DNA of 64,000 bases. It comes from Seminavis robusta. Its lineage: Eukaryota; Bacillariophyta; Bacillariophyceae; Naviculales; Naviculaceae. The DNA lies in the NCBI GenBank assembly GCA_903772945.1, contig CAICTM010000052.1, forward strand, positions 62,001-126,000, in the 5' to 3' direction. The notes under the pieces are model-generated. The model worked only from the letters and a program-made list of their open reading frames with translations, was not told the origin of the DNA and did not search any database. Every line of letters starts with the position of its first letter. The first letter of the stretch is position 1. Below are positions 11,079 through 22,806 of this stretch, piece after piece. Made by a program: the position numbers and the translations under genes.

Positions 11079-12499
11079 CTATAAGCCTCGTTGACATTGA
11101 CGTTTATTGCAATAGTTGGTTTGGCACTCATCATCGTAGCGACAGTAGTGACCTTCTGGCCAACCAGCAATTGGAAGCGGGAAGCAATCACGGTTGATGA
11201 TCCCCTCCACTCGTCCGCGGTAGATATTGTATTCGTGCAGAGCAAAGGATCCAGGGCATCGATCTCGAGAGTCATTGATTCCTGGCGATCCAAGGGGGAA
11301 GTTGACATCATCGAGCAGAAAAGTCCATCCGAGGTGTCGCTCATTAAAGAGATTGAGCTGGTTCACAATGAGATCGTAGTTCCCTTGGCTGTCGGTATTG
11401 ACAAATCGGAAAAACTTGGACGAATTCAAATGTTCGCAGGGAGCTGTTCTCACAACGACTTTTGGCGCGGAAAAGGTGATGACTGTTGGATCATACAAGC
11501 TTGTAAGATCTACAGCTGCAGCCACTGCGACGGCCCCTCCAATACTCGCACCGGTCAGGACCAACGGGCATGGTTCATCACTCCCACAGGAAGCAATGCA
11601 ATCATCCAAACTTCTCCTGGCGGACACAGCAAAGACGACAAATAATAACGATTGAGGACCAAAGAGGCGGCAGTGGATGTACCGGTAGATCAGTCATACT
11701 ACTAGTCCCTGTATTTCGTACCTAAACTCCTTTTTGTACGTTGTATTATACGCTTGCACGACTCCTCTCCGAATAATACAGTCAGTTCCTTCTATTCGTT
11801 CGGTCAATGGGTTGATGTTGTGCCACTACAAGTGTACACGACCATCAGCATCAGGGTCACAAAGATCAGTAAGATCAGAGAGATATCAAAGCAGTGAAAA
11901 CTGTTGTCAGCATGATGCAGATGCAAATTGTCGTTGACAAGAAAGGAAATAAAATGGCCGCGCTGTGTCTTACAAGATCTGTGTGGTTGTGGTTGCGATT
12001 GCGGTTCAGGGATACCGTACCGTACCGTAAGTGCGGTGCGGTGCAGAGACAAGACAAGAACAAGAAGAATGAGCAACCGAACGAGAAAGTGCCAAATTGC
12101 TGCAGAGCTCCCTTACGTACCAACCGCAAATGCAAAATAGTTAGCTTGATCAGTAGCTTGAAAGGACGCAAAGCACATCTTGGTGTCTTTGGTCTTGACT
12201 ATCAAAGCCTGATCGTCAAAGTCACTGAATACGTCAGCCCGCTCGTACATCTCTCGTAGCTCAGGTAGCAGGTCCTCGATAGGGCCATAGTCTTCTGCTT
12301 TGATGATGTCCGCCAGATAGACGGATTGGTTGACGTACTTGACGAAAAAATCCTTGCTCAAGAGTAGTTTAGTATCCGATGGATCTGGGTAGATGGATGG
12401 GCATTGCGAGGTTTCCTCATCGCCCTTACACGTACTCGTCTTCTGGTTCAGCAGCACTAAAAACCATACAAAGGAACATAGACAAAACACTCTCATCAC
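11079..12499 (-). CDS. Secreted class 3 (fungal-type) lipase
   Basis: Model: exons 12125-12499, 11722-11825 and 11616-11079 give 338 codons plus stop. The first 22 residues are a signal peptide (FCLCSFVWFLVLL). Exon 2 supplies the family motif NPLTERI followed by RRGVVQAYNTTY. Exon 3 carries the nucleophile elbow TGASIGG (Ser184), a candidate acid Asp241 in NYDLIVNQL and catalytic His287 in FALHEY. Elbow position 2 is Ala where His is usual (GHSxG). The C-terminus is Cys-rich (YCRYDDECQTNYCNKRQC), probably disulfide-bonded. It should hydrolyse acylglycerols outside the cell or in the secretory pathway. The first donor used here (GTTGGT) is weak; alternative donors a few bases downstream would give a slightly different joint, so the exon 1-2 junction is the least certain part. 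Confidence 0.82.
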
Positions 12500-13143
12500 T
12501 GCAGCACTGCATGGCTTTCAGTTTGTTTTTGTTAAAGTACGGTACAATTAGTTAGTAGAAGCAACGGTGTTTTAGTGGTCATCGGGTTTCACACGGCACG
12601 ATGTTTGAGTCACACTTGCATCCACGATGTCGAGGCGACTCCCGCGTTCACACGGCCTCCGATTTGGCGATCCGCATTGCCTAAAAACAATGCTGGAGTC
12701 GCACCTCTGCTCGCTCACACCTAAACATCCGTGCTTATGTTATCTTCATTATATTCGTCACAAGGTGTGTCAACCTTCTCCAAACGCCTCCAACATGGGT
12801 CGGCAACTTATCGACGATTAACCGTGCCGAACATGCGTTAACCCAAGTCGGCGTGTTGGTTGGAGTAAGCGCTCAGCAAGCAGCACCCTCAGCATCAGCA
12901 ACAGCATCAGCAACAGCAACACGATCAGACCAAGCCAATGGTGCTCGAGGTCAAGTTGTTGACTCAAGTAGAAGCGCAGAACAGAGGATAGACGACATTC
13001 GGCAACACACGGGAGGGAATACTATTCGGTCGCAAGTTCGTTCGTCGTACTAGCAATACTCTCTAGCTCGTGTGCTCGTGACCTTCAACGCGTCGCTATC
13101 TAGTATAGTACCACAACGAGCGAGTTGCAAAGACTGACGCAAC
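12500..13143. other. Intergenic, divergent promoter region
   Basis: Lies between two divergently transcribed genes (lipase minus, ankyrin protein plus), so both promoters should be here. A CAGCATCAGCAACAGC-type run near 12885-12925 is the only notable low-complexity sequence. No gene seen. Confidence 0.5.
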
Positions 13144-14976
13144 ATGCCAAGTACGTCCTGTTTGTGCGGGAGTTACGGGGCCGGCAAGAACGGTGGCGAA
13201 CTGATGGACGAAGCAACCGTTTTGCCCGTCTGCGATTATGACGAAAACCCAACACCACTCTATAAGGCACTGGAATATCATCATTGGGGAGCTGCCAGCC
13301 GTTTCTTGAAGACGGGTGTCTGGCCAGGGAATTTCTTTAGTGATCGAATGACACCGAGAGAGCAAGTTCGCACGTGGATTCATCGCTATGACGAATCGGG
13401 GCATGAGCTGCTAGACGATTCCACTTACCCTCTTTCCGCAGTGGGTGGAGACAAGGCAATCCAAGATAACAAGAGTGTCGCTGCAACGACCGTCCTGACA
13501 CACGCAACTGGAACACGACAGTTGCGATGGAGACAGTTACCGCTCCACGCTGCACTCATTTTCATGGCACCACCGCTGATCATCAAACAACTAATAGAAG
13601 CATTTCCATATGCACTGCGGTGTCCCGATGACAAGGGCATGTTGCCCGTACACTTGGCCTTTCGACAGGGTGTTCCGGATGATGTTCTTACCATCTTGTT
13701 AAGGCTATTTCCAAATGGGATGCACGTAAGGGATCAAAAGGGAAGACTACCAGTAGAGTGTGTCCGGAATGATGATACCATCAACTCCACTGGAATGCCA
13801 CCACTGCGAGGTATGATTATCCAATCCATCATGCAACAATCCAAAGAAAAGTTTAGTCAGCAACAACAAGAAACCATCCAAACATTTCAAAAGGATATTG
13901 GAGACTTGCACGAAAAACTAAAGGCACTCGAATCGCACATGCAAGAAATGAACCAACGGGAAACCAAAACGCGCGAGGAGTTATCGTCAACTTTAGCGCA
14001 ACTGGAGTCCCTCAAAAAGAACCATCGCAAACTACAAGAACTGCAACGATACTCCTTACAGCGAGCGTCGGAGCAGGAAGAGATGGACAAACAAACACAG
14101 TCCTTTCAACAACGAGTCATGGAGCAGTTGGATTTTCAACACCACAAACAACGGCGATCTTCGAGTCGAGGGAAAAGCCACGATGATCAGAGTCGTCGTA
14201 GTCGAAGCCGAGGTCGAACAGGAACTCGAAGAGATCAGCTGGACCCACCACGAGAACAAGCACCTCCATCGCCAGGACACTTGTTACGAGACGATTCACG
14301 AGCAAATTCACAGTATACAAGTAGCGGTGGAGTGGGCGTTCAAGGCGCAGTGCGTTCTCTCAGTGCTGCCAGAAGAGCGCCACCATCTCAATCTTCCTTT
14401 GAAGATGAATCACCAAGTTATTCATCGGGGCTCAGTGAATTCACTAAGAGTGTCATCCCTAATGCATACACTGGATATACTACTGGTACCAACACCGTTC
14501 ATGAACCGGCACGGATCTTCCAAAACCCCTCGTATGTGACAAAGGCGACCGCTGCATCCGGTACAACCTTTCACACCCAAGCACAGTTGTCACGGATGAA
14601 ATCGAGACATGATGATGAACGCAGCCGACATCACAGCCCTTCCCGAACAACAGCATTGCATCCTCACCAGTCCATCTTTGAAAAACGACGACAACCTAAG
14701 GGCATCGCAAGGTCCATCTATCCCATTAGAACCAACTACGAAAGCTCCACAGACAATCTTGACCCCCGGGAAACTCTAGGAGTTGCCAAGGCTATGGTTC
14801 CCAGCAACAAGAACCAAAAGGGCCAGGGCCAGGGCCAAGCCAACAGCAAAAAGAACGATTTTGACAACATGACCTCCATTGCAAACTGCGGTGCCACCGA
14901 GTCGCCGGGATCACTCAACTGGGACTTCAGCTTCACTCCTGGCTTTCTGCAGCCTTTGTCCATCAACGAGCTGTAA
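13144..14976 (+). CDS. Ankyrin-repeat protein with central coiled coil
   Basis: 610 residues in one exon. The N-terminus has the Cys/Gly segment CLCGSYGAGK. Residues about 130-215 hold ankyrin-like repeats of the diatom style: WRQLPLHAALIFMAPP, MLPVHLAFRQGVPDDVL and GRLPVECVRN. A long charged coiled coil (about 240-330, rich in Q, E, K and L) follows, then an Arg/Ser-rich disordered region (RSRSRGRTGTRRD near 355) and a low-complexity tail. The family works as protein-protein interaction scaffolds; the partner and compartment are unknown. Start is the first ATG of the frame, with A at -3 (aacATG). No membrane segment or signal peptide is seen. Confidence 0.85.
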   Translation: MPSTSCLCGSYGAGKNGGELMDEATVLPVCDYDENPTPLYKALEYHHWGAASRFLKTGVWPGNFFSDRMTPREQVRTWIHRYDESGHELLDDSTYPLSAVGGDKAIQDNKSVAATTVLTHATGTRQLRWRQLPLHAALIFMAPPLIIKQLIEAFPYALRCPDDKGMLPVHLAFRQGVPDDVLTILLRLFPNGMHVRDQKGRLPVECVRNDDTINSTGMPPLRGMIIQSIMQQSKEKFSQQQQETIQTFQKDIGDLHEKLKALESHMQEMNQRETKTREELSSTLAQLESLKKNHRKLQELQRYSLQRASEQEEMDKQTQSFQQRVMEQLDFQHHKQRRSSSRGKSHDDQSRRSRSRGRTGTRRDQLDPPREQAPPSPGHLLRDDSRANSQYTSSGGVGVQGAVRSLSAARRAPPSQSSFEDESPSYSSGLSEFTKSVIPNAYTGYTTGTNTVHEPARIFQNPSYVTKATAASGTTFHTQAQLSRMKSRHDDERSRHHSPSRTTALHPHQSIFEKRRQPKGIARSIYPIRTNYESSTDNLDPRETLGVAKAMVPSNKNQKGQGQGQANSKKNDFDNMTSIANCGATESPGSLNWDFSFTPGFLQPLSINEL

Positions 14977-15406
14977 AAGTGATTTGCTTCGGACCGTGGG
15001 CCGTGGAACCTGATAATAGCCAGCTATCGTACAATCGTAGCGTTCATCCTGGAGATCATTTTCTCCGTGGTGCAGGGCATGCGCCTGGAAGCAGCTCATA
15101 GAACACTAGCTAATAGCAAAACGATTGCCAAAACACGAATTGTGCCCTCTCCTTTCTTTCGTAGACCATGTTCTTGTTCCACGTCTAGCTAGCTAGAGTG
15201 CAATATTGAAGTGTGTATCATTATTGCAGGCAACCGAGCGACCGTTCTGCTGTTCTCGAGGAACCAGCGGTCGGAGCCAAGCAAGTTCCCGGCAGCCGCT
15301 GAGATACACGTAGATGGCAAGCAATCTGATGGGTAAGGGATGGACGTGGAAAGGAATCCTACAATGTTGTGCGTAACCACATACATGTACCGGTACCTGG
15401 TAGGGC

Positions 15407-15628
15407 TGCCAGTGTCGGTTCAATCGCCTGTGGCTGAACCAGTAGATCAATAGACCAAAAGAAGTAGGCAAGGAGGAGCACAGCGAGATGGACAAAGCAT
15501 CAGAAGCGAACTAGTCTTGACCTGTACGATACTGTACGGATGCCAATGCCGCTTCAATCGCCTGTGGCGGCGCATCAAGGCATCAATAGATCAAAAGAAG
15601 AGCTGAAGGACAAAGCGTCGGAAGCGAA
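15407..15628. repeat. Diverged direct duplication, two copies of about 90-105 bp
   Basis: Copy A is 15407-15510 and copy B 15541-15628. Shared blocks include TTCAATCGCCTGTGGC, ATCAATAGA followed by CAAAAGAAG, and GACAAAGC followed by GAAGCGAA, with small gaps between. Confidence 0.7.
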
Positions 15629-16343
15629 GGCAACCTTTTAAACTTGAAGCTAAACTTCCCCCGATACTCTTCTAACTTGTTCCAGAGAGCATCATTGCAT
15701 GGGAGTGGTTAGTGGTTGCTAGCTACCGGTGGCTTAGGACTTAGGAGCCCTTAAAGCAAAGCGCAATCTGAACAGGCCCAAGTCCTTCTTCTCACCACCG
15801 ACCTTCCACCTTCCAACGAGACCAGTGCGAAGAGTTCAGACTTTCGTAAAACTCTTGCTTGCTGCTTCGCTCAACAAAATAAAATAAATTAATGCATTAC
15901 TGCGTAGTTCTCTGTACTCTGTAGACTGTAGACTTCTGTAGCTGAGCTTGTTGCTTTGCAGCTTGACGTTTGTGGTAAGAAAGAAGAGTCGTTTAATAAA
16001 AGCTGTCGTTTATTATTTAGAAGAGGGACCAGGGACCAGAGAGCAGAGGAGTCATCAGGGAAGAGCGGAGAGGTGAGGAAGAGCTGTAAAAGAGTGTCGG
16101 ACTCAGTCCGACAAGCGAAGAATTCGCCCCCTTGCGAACGCATGGAAGCTTTTCCCTCTGCACCTTCTCTTAAGTGTTGCAGTAAACTTCATCGTGAGAT
16201 TTAAGAGAATACATCCTTCCCCTCAAGTCTTCCTGTCCTTCCACACAATCCAGCTGTCTAGTATGGTGTCTCCAGCGGTGCAATTGCAAGCCCCTACTAT
16301 TAAAATAGGGTTCAGGCTTACGCTTTCCTTTGTCGTTGTTCAA

Positions 16344-16411
16344 ACTAGCTAGCTACGAGCTAGCTACGAGCTAGCTACGAGCTAGCTACGAGCTAGCTAC
16401 GAGCTAGCTAG
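16344..16411. repeat. Tandem repeat, 11-bp unit AGCTAGCTACG
   Basis: About five consecutive near-identical 11-bp units flanked by further CTAG palindromes. It sits inside the gene-poor region, so a coding role is unlikely. Confidence 0.85.
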
Positions 16412-18539
16412 TATTGGCTTCTTGTATTATTTTCAGGGTGACCCTACTAGTATTTGCTCCGCTCGATGTCCCCTGAATTGCGCTTTTGGATAGCTTTTTG
16501 GGTCCAGCCTTCCTTCGCTTCGAGTTGGATTCGATGCTGCATTCGAATGGGAACCTGTTTGTTTGATGCGTTCATGGTGAGTATCACTACGATGTACTAC
16601 TGAGTGCTACTAGCTAGCTCAGTAGCTAGCTAGCAAGAGCAGAGCAGTAGCTGGGATGTGCATTTGCAACTATTATAAATTTATTTCTCGTGCTCCCACC
16701 AACGTTAACGAACCCAGCTCGGCATAAAGACCCAGCCCCGCTCCAAGCTCATACCGTACTGTAGTGGGACTGTACGAGCTGCTGACTCGCTGACTCGACG
16801 CTGTGGCAAGTGACAATTAATTGGAGGCGAGGTTCGAGTACCAGTCCTCATTCACCCATTCACCATCCAGATTGGCGTTTCTTGTTTGTTAGTAGTGTGG
16901 TATGAGGTAGCTAGTGGTGTTAGTTGTACAGTACTGTACCGTACCGTAGGCTGATTGAATCATTCGATTCGATTCCTTGTGCTGTATTAATACTATTAAT
17001 AGTAGCATACTGAGTAGGGCATAGGCCTCACTTCCCTCTTCTCTCTTCAGAAACTCAGAAACTCTTCATGCAGTTTTCTCAATAAATAAATGCTTGTTCC
17101 GTTCCCTTCGCTGAGTTATCCTGAAATTCAATACTAGTAGCAGCTCTTCAATTGTGCTTCAAGTGCACAAGCCGTAAACTTGAGGTCTTTGGAACACAGA
17201 AAGGAAACAATCTTGCTCCCTTGTTCTTCCAAACACGAATTCAACATTAATTTTCCTTTTTACACCTGTCATTAGCGCTGATGAAACGGTTTCGAAATAA
17301 GCATGGGTTCGAAATAATAGAGATGTAGCATCCACCTTTGGCGGTTCCACGTACGGTACCGATAGGGTGTGGAGTGCGGAGACCAGGGAGCAAGAAGGCG
17401 TGATGTAGCCTCTCAAAAAATGAGTTGAGATGTTGAGATAGAGCTAAACAATACCTTTCTTGTTTCTTGTTTCTTTAAAACTCTAGAGGAGAGTAGCTAG
17501 AGACCCAACCAACCAGAAAGAGCTTTCCCCGAGCTTTTAATGCTCCCTCTGAAGAAGTTCGTTGCAATTAGCTTGTTCGCTTTCGCAGCATTCAACACTT
17601 CAACCCAGCTACCGGTATCAGAGCTCTACCAGCTAGTCTATATATATTCTATATATCAAAGTAACGCTGGCTGTTCATTCCGTGCAGCGGCAGCAACCGT
17701 ATCGATTTCTCTAACTAAGAGAGTGCTACATGTAGGCAACGAATATTGCAGTTCTTGCTTGGTTGTTCGGGGCTGTGATGACGACATTGCGACATGGCGA
17801 CATCGCAGTTCACAAGGTCAGCCATCGCTTCGGACTGTAAGCACCGCAGGTGACGTTTTCACTCACCACTGTATAGTGGTTGGCTGCATCAGTGGAGGTG
17901 AGCATAAGCCAAGGCTGTGACTATGACATAGCCAGCAGGTACCCTATGAGAACTCTTCTATTGTCAGTTTGACGTGCAAGAGCTTTACCTTCAGCAGTCT
18001 TGGCCAAAACCGCTGGTTCAGCGCTTAGGTGCTTGATTTGGGGTGTGAGGGGGTGTGTGGGTAGCTGTGAGCTACCGTAGATGTGTGTGCTCTGTTCCTG
18101 TGCTCCTGTGAGGAACGAGTTCCCTTGCATGTCCCTGGAATTGAGAAGGAGTCCTGGAAGATCTGCTGCAACCATTTTGTAAAAAGATTGGACCAAGTGT
18201 GAGACGAAACCGAACTCTTGCCCTTAGCGGTTCCTTCTGTTATAAGTAAATAATACAAAGAAGCAATGTTCTCTGTGAGGTGTTTTCATTTCCACGCGCG
18301 TCCCTTGCCACGCCTCGGTTGTTCCCCACTCCCGATGTGAAACCGAATAGCGAATAGCCGGCTTCTGTGGCATGGCCTACCTACCATAGATTTCACTTGA
18401 GCCTGAGATCTGATGTGGATGTGCCCACAAAATTGAAAGCTTAAGAGCCATCAACTTACTGTACCAGTACTACCACACCACCAACCACTCCTTCATCAAC
18501 TCTCTTGGGAAACTTTGCTGCAGACTTACTAATAGCACC

Positions 18540-20006
18540 ATGCTTCCAACCAAACGAATCCTGCATGCTTATGAAGACTTTGCAGAAGAAGCCGCCGCCC
18601 TGGAGGCTCAGCAAAAGCCCTGGTCTCACGGGGCTCCCGGTCCCAATGACCCATTTCCGGTTCAGTTGCACTGGATGCTCGAACAGACGGAGAAGAATGG
18701 ATTCCCTCACGTCGTGAGCTGGGCGCCTCATGGTCGTTCCTTCGTGGTTCATCAGAGGGATCAATTCGTCAAGGAGGTTCTTCCAGTGTGAGTAGTAAGC
18801 TTCAGCCATTGCAGGTACCGGCCATTGCAGGTTCCGGTTCCGGTACCGGTAGCATTGGCCTCAGGCAGAAGACAACATGTACTCCCTGTCTCACCGTGCC
18901 TCGCTTTTGTCTCCTCAGGTACTTTAACCAGTCCAAGATCACTTCTTTCCAGCGTCAACTCAGCCTCTATGGCTTCAAGAGAATCACCAAGGGACCTGAC
19001 TCGGGAGGTACGCTTTGCACTTGCTTCGCCTTTACAATACATGTTTCACATTTCACATGGAATGAGGCATGCCTGATCTCAACCCTCCATTTCTTTCTCT
19101 CGTTCGTGTTCAGGCTACTACCATCCCAAGTTCCTTCGGATCAGCAGGACCTTCGCCCGCAACATCGTCCGCACCAAGGTCAAGAATGATGGACCCCGCA
19201 AGGCTGCTTCTCCTTCCGACGAACCTGACTTTTATGCCATGCCAAGCTTACCCAACCCGTCAGCGGAGGCTCCTAAGATCAAGGAGGCGAACGAAACCTC
19301 CGTGGCACAAGCAAGCCCCAGACTCACCTTTGACGGGCAGCACGCCTTGTTGCTGGCCCGTGAGCTCTTGAAGGACGACAACCATCAAATTCCAACCATG
19401 AACCTTCAACCACGTTCAAGTGCATCATCATCATTGCCGGATGCGACACGCCCCTTGTTCCCGTCCATTGGGTCCGCCACGACAACGCAAAACAACGCGT
19501 TTGGTGCTTCAGGGAGCTTTATCCAAAACAGAATCTTGGCGCGGCCGCTCATTGGTACTCCGCAACATCCTCTTCAACGGCAACTGGGATCGCGTACACG
19601 AAGCTGGCCTTCTCTGGTAGATCTGGCAGCGACACGAAGTTCCTTCACAGCTTCCAGCAGCCCTACGTGGCTTCGCTCGTCGCCACCAAGCCAGAGGTCC
19701 ATGGGTGTGACCATCAGCGACACCTCCATGTTGCTGCCACCCATGCCCCAGCTTCGATTGTCCTCCACCACACAAAACTACCCAACGACTCCGCTACAAC
19801 TGCAACCCGCCGAAAGAGAGCTCCTGAACAGTGCTTTGCTGGCACGAGGACGACTTCCAGTGAACACAACACCTCTCACAGAAGCAGAGGTTTCAGAGCT
19901 AATTCTACGCAGGCAACAGCAACGCAGTCATTCCTTCCCACCCATTCGACCTGGAAGCTCAAACAGCAACCGAGGACCCTCCTTTCAAAGGTTTGGCGGG
20001 TTCTGA
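18540..20006 (+). CDS. Heat-shock-factor-type transcription factor
   Basis: Exons 18540-18787, 18919-19007 and 19114-20006 give 409 codons plus stop with phases that close. The HSF DNA-binding domain spans residues about 40-145: FPVQLHWMLEQTE, VVSWAPHGRSFVVHQRDQFVKEVLP, the recognition helix around YFNQSKITSFQRQLSLYGFKR, then GYYHPKFLRISRTFARNIV. Directly after it comes GPRKAASPSDEPDFYAMP, shared with the second HSF gene at 34899. The C-terminal half is Ser/Thr/Pro/Gln-rich and probably disordered, with TEAEVSELILRRQQ near residue 380. It is expected to bind GAA-TTC-type elements as a trimer in the nucleus. Diatom genomes carry many HSF genes, so heat regulation cannot be assumed. Confidence 0.92.
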
Positions 20007-21205
20007 GACAGCCAAACGCTCAAGCGAGAGTGTAACTATTCCTGATCCCATCCTGCTCCATCCTCCATCCTCCACCAAGCACAACGAGCAGCTACATACT
20101 TTCACTCACAATACATGGAGAACAAAGACCTGACAGCCAGCCATTACTACTACGATGTACAAACTTTAAGTTTTCTAGATGGTCAATGTACATATCGACT
20201 TGGTTTGTCCGCGGAAGAAGTAAACGTATTTACTCTAGTTCTAGATTCATCATCAGACCCTACCGGTAGCTGGAAGCTATGCAGCTCGACTGAAGAGCTA
20301 CGAAGTTCGCAGCCAGCAAGCTCGGAGGGGCTGAGTTGCTTCTATTGGTGCCTAGCTAGCTAGCAAGAGCTTCGCATTGGTTTCGCGAAGGCCGCGCAGC
20401 TTCTTGAGTTGTCCATTTTGCCAGCTGTTCTGCCTGGCTGCAACAGTCCTCACACCAGCAAATTTAATTGCCACAGCCACCTTTGATGCTGCATAGCTGA
20501 TGAATAACGCTTTTGCCCTGCTTTCTTCAAGCTACATGTATGGAGCACCCAGGGACACCTAGCAAACTATGCCGCCATACTGCAAAGCATCAGATCGCTT
20601 TCAGCTCTATGTATGTATGCTCCTACGCGTACCACGACCATCGTCAAGTAACTATAGCTAGCTAGCAGCTAGCCAAAGAATCTACCGGTGCGTAATGGCT
20701 GGAAGAACTGAGAACACGATGAATGAATGGAGAATGAAGGAGAATCTTAGTCGCTCCTAAAGATGACCAGTGAGAGGATCTGCAGCTCAGCGGAAATCCT
20801 CTACCGCGTTGTGGGAACAGCCTGTTCTCTGACCCAGCAAAAGCCGTCAGCCAGTCAACTAACTGTGAATGAAGCAAAAGATCTTTCTACAAGCAAGCGC
20901 AGACTCTTTGATCGTTCGCCTCCTCTTCCTTCTCTACTTGGTAGAGCTAGGTAGGCGTCGAATTCTTCAATTGGATTTGATCGAATCGAATCGAATCAAG
21001 TCTTTTGTACCGATAGTCTCCCAGTGGCATCAGAACCGGTAGACCCCACAATAACCCGTCAAAGGTGCAGCGGGGACGGAGGGATGGTGCATATGCGCTG
21101 CCCTGATGTCGTAGCTATACACCGTGAACGGCGGCGCTAACTGCAATTTCTTTCAGCAAAACACTTACTAGCTAGCTAGTATCACACTGGTTCTTCTAAC
21201 CAAGT
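20007..21205. other. Intergenic, convergent 3' regions
   Basis: Between convergent genes (HSF plus, CaaX protein minus), so it should contain both 3' ends. It has several GCTAGCTAGC palindromes (near 20351 and 20657) and a short GAATC run near 20983. No gene supported. Confidence 0.5.
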
Positions 21206-22770
21206 CTACAAAATGACACAGCACGACGTCTCCCCAACTTGTCCTTCTCCTGACATGAGAGCATCTGCAATATCCTCCTCATTCGACCTGCGAGGGTTGC
21301 TGGCGACCTTGCTTCTGTCAATGTTTTCACCAGAAGCAGCAGCAGAGTCACTTGTTCTTGCCGCAGCAAGAGTATTGGAAGATCTCGTAGCGGTAACCGG
21401 CTCTGCTGCCTCCTGTGTCGAAGCTTCCGGGATTGCCGGTTCACCTCCAACATCCTCGGCATTGGTACCGGTAGCGCTTCGATTACTGTTTCTCAATCGC
21501 CGCAGCGATCCCGACAAGGGTCGACCGTTGTTGCTGTTGACACTATTGTCTCCCATGGTCACAGATCCACCAAACACGTTGGCCTCATCTCCCATTCGTT
21601 CCGTGACCGATCCTTGTTTGGTCCACCCCCAGGTGCCGCTGCGTTTATTATGATTGTTGCCATCGGTGGACGATGCTGTCTTCTTGGGTGCTGTTTTGCT
21701 GGCGGCTTTTTTCTCTCCACTCGCAAATGGCGCTGGATCTTTCTTTTCTCCGAGTAGGACCTGGTAGGCATGAAATTCCGCGGAGGACATGTGGGAAGAT
21801 CCACCTTTCTTTTTCCCTTTACTACCGGATGCCCTGGCTCGTTCCTTGGCGGCGCGATCGTTGGCCTCCATTCTGGCTGTATGACTGGTGGCGGAACTAG
21901 AGGCAAAGGGACCACTGGCAGTATTGTACTGCTGACTGGACGGGTTCATGGCCGAGGAGGACCCCTGGTCACTGCTGCCCGCAACGACGGGTTCAGCCAC
22001 GGCAACACCTCGTTTAAGCATGTCGAGTTCTCGTTGCATGCGTTCCATTTCTGCCAATTTTTGTTTCATGGCGGCCATTTCGGCATGTTTAGCTTCCATT
22101 TGTCTCTGTAATTGCTCCAATTCATGTTTGGATTCTTCTTCTTGCCGTACAATGGATGCTCGAATGGGTAGTGCCTCAGGAAGTCCCAACATGTGATCTG
22201 GAATTTCGGGTGTGATGGAAGTGTCTGCACTGGAGACGTCATCGTCATCATCATCATTGTTTGTCCCGTAAACTTCATCGTGCCAATCCTGTATTACCTG
22301 ATCTTCCGGAATAGGGTCATCAGCGAATTGTGTGGGTCTTACGGAAACGGCTCCAGGTTGTGTCTGTGGCACGGTATCTCTTCCAGACTGTCTGGAAAGT
22401 CCGGTTGGTATCATGACCAATGCCAAGTCATCATCAGAGAGGTCATTGGGGAGTGACGTTGTTGTTGTTGTTGTTTGTGATGTGGATTGTTGGTTAAGAT
22501 TTAGCATGGCAGTGGCCATGGCATCGGGATCATTGAAATTGAGATTGATTAGATTAGGATTTGCAGCTCCCAATCCAGAAGGTGGAGGAGGAGGTGGTGG
22601 AATCATGTCATTATGGTTTTGGTTGTTACTGGTAGTGGCTTGAGATTGATTATTGGAGAAGGAGTTAGAATTGGATTGGGTGTGAGAGAGTGGTGGTGTT
22701 TCTGCCTTTTCTCTGATTTTGTTGTCCAAGCCAACGAACTGCTGTGCCTGTCTGTGTGTTTCTCCCAGAG

Positions 22771-22806
<36 letters not shown>

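Larger units (their letters stand above)
14977..18539. other. Long gene-poor intergenic stretch
   Basis: About 3.5 kb without a supported gene. It holds a diverged direct duplication (15407-15628), an 11-bp tandem repeat (16344-16411), and many isolated GCTAGCTAGC and TACTAGTA palindromes. Short frames here lack domains and consistent splice sites. Confidence 0.55.

Noticed and set aside
11091-11645. 184-codon plus-strand frame
   Set aside because: Antisense to the lipase exon 3, which carries the catalytic Ser and His motifs.
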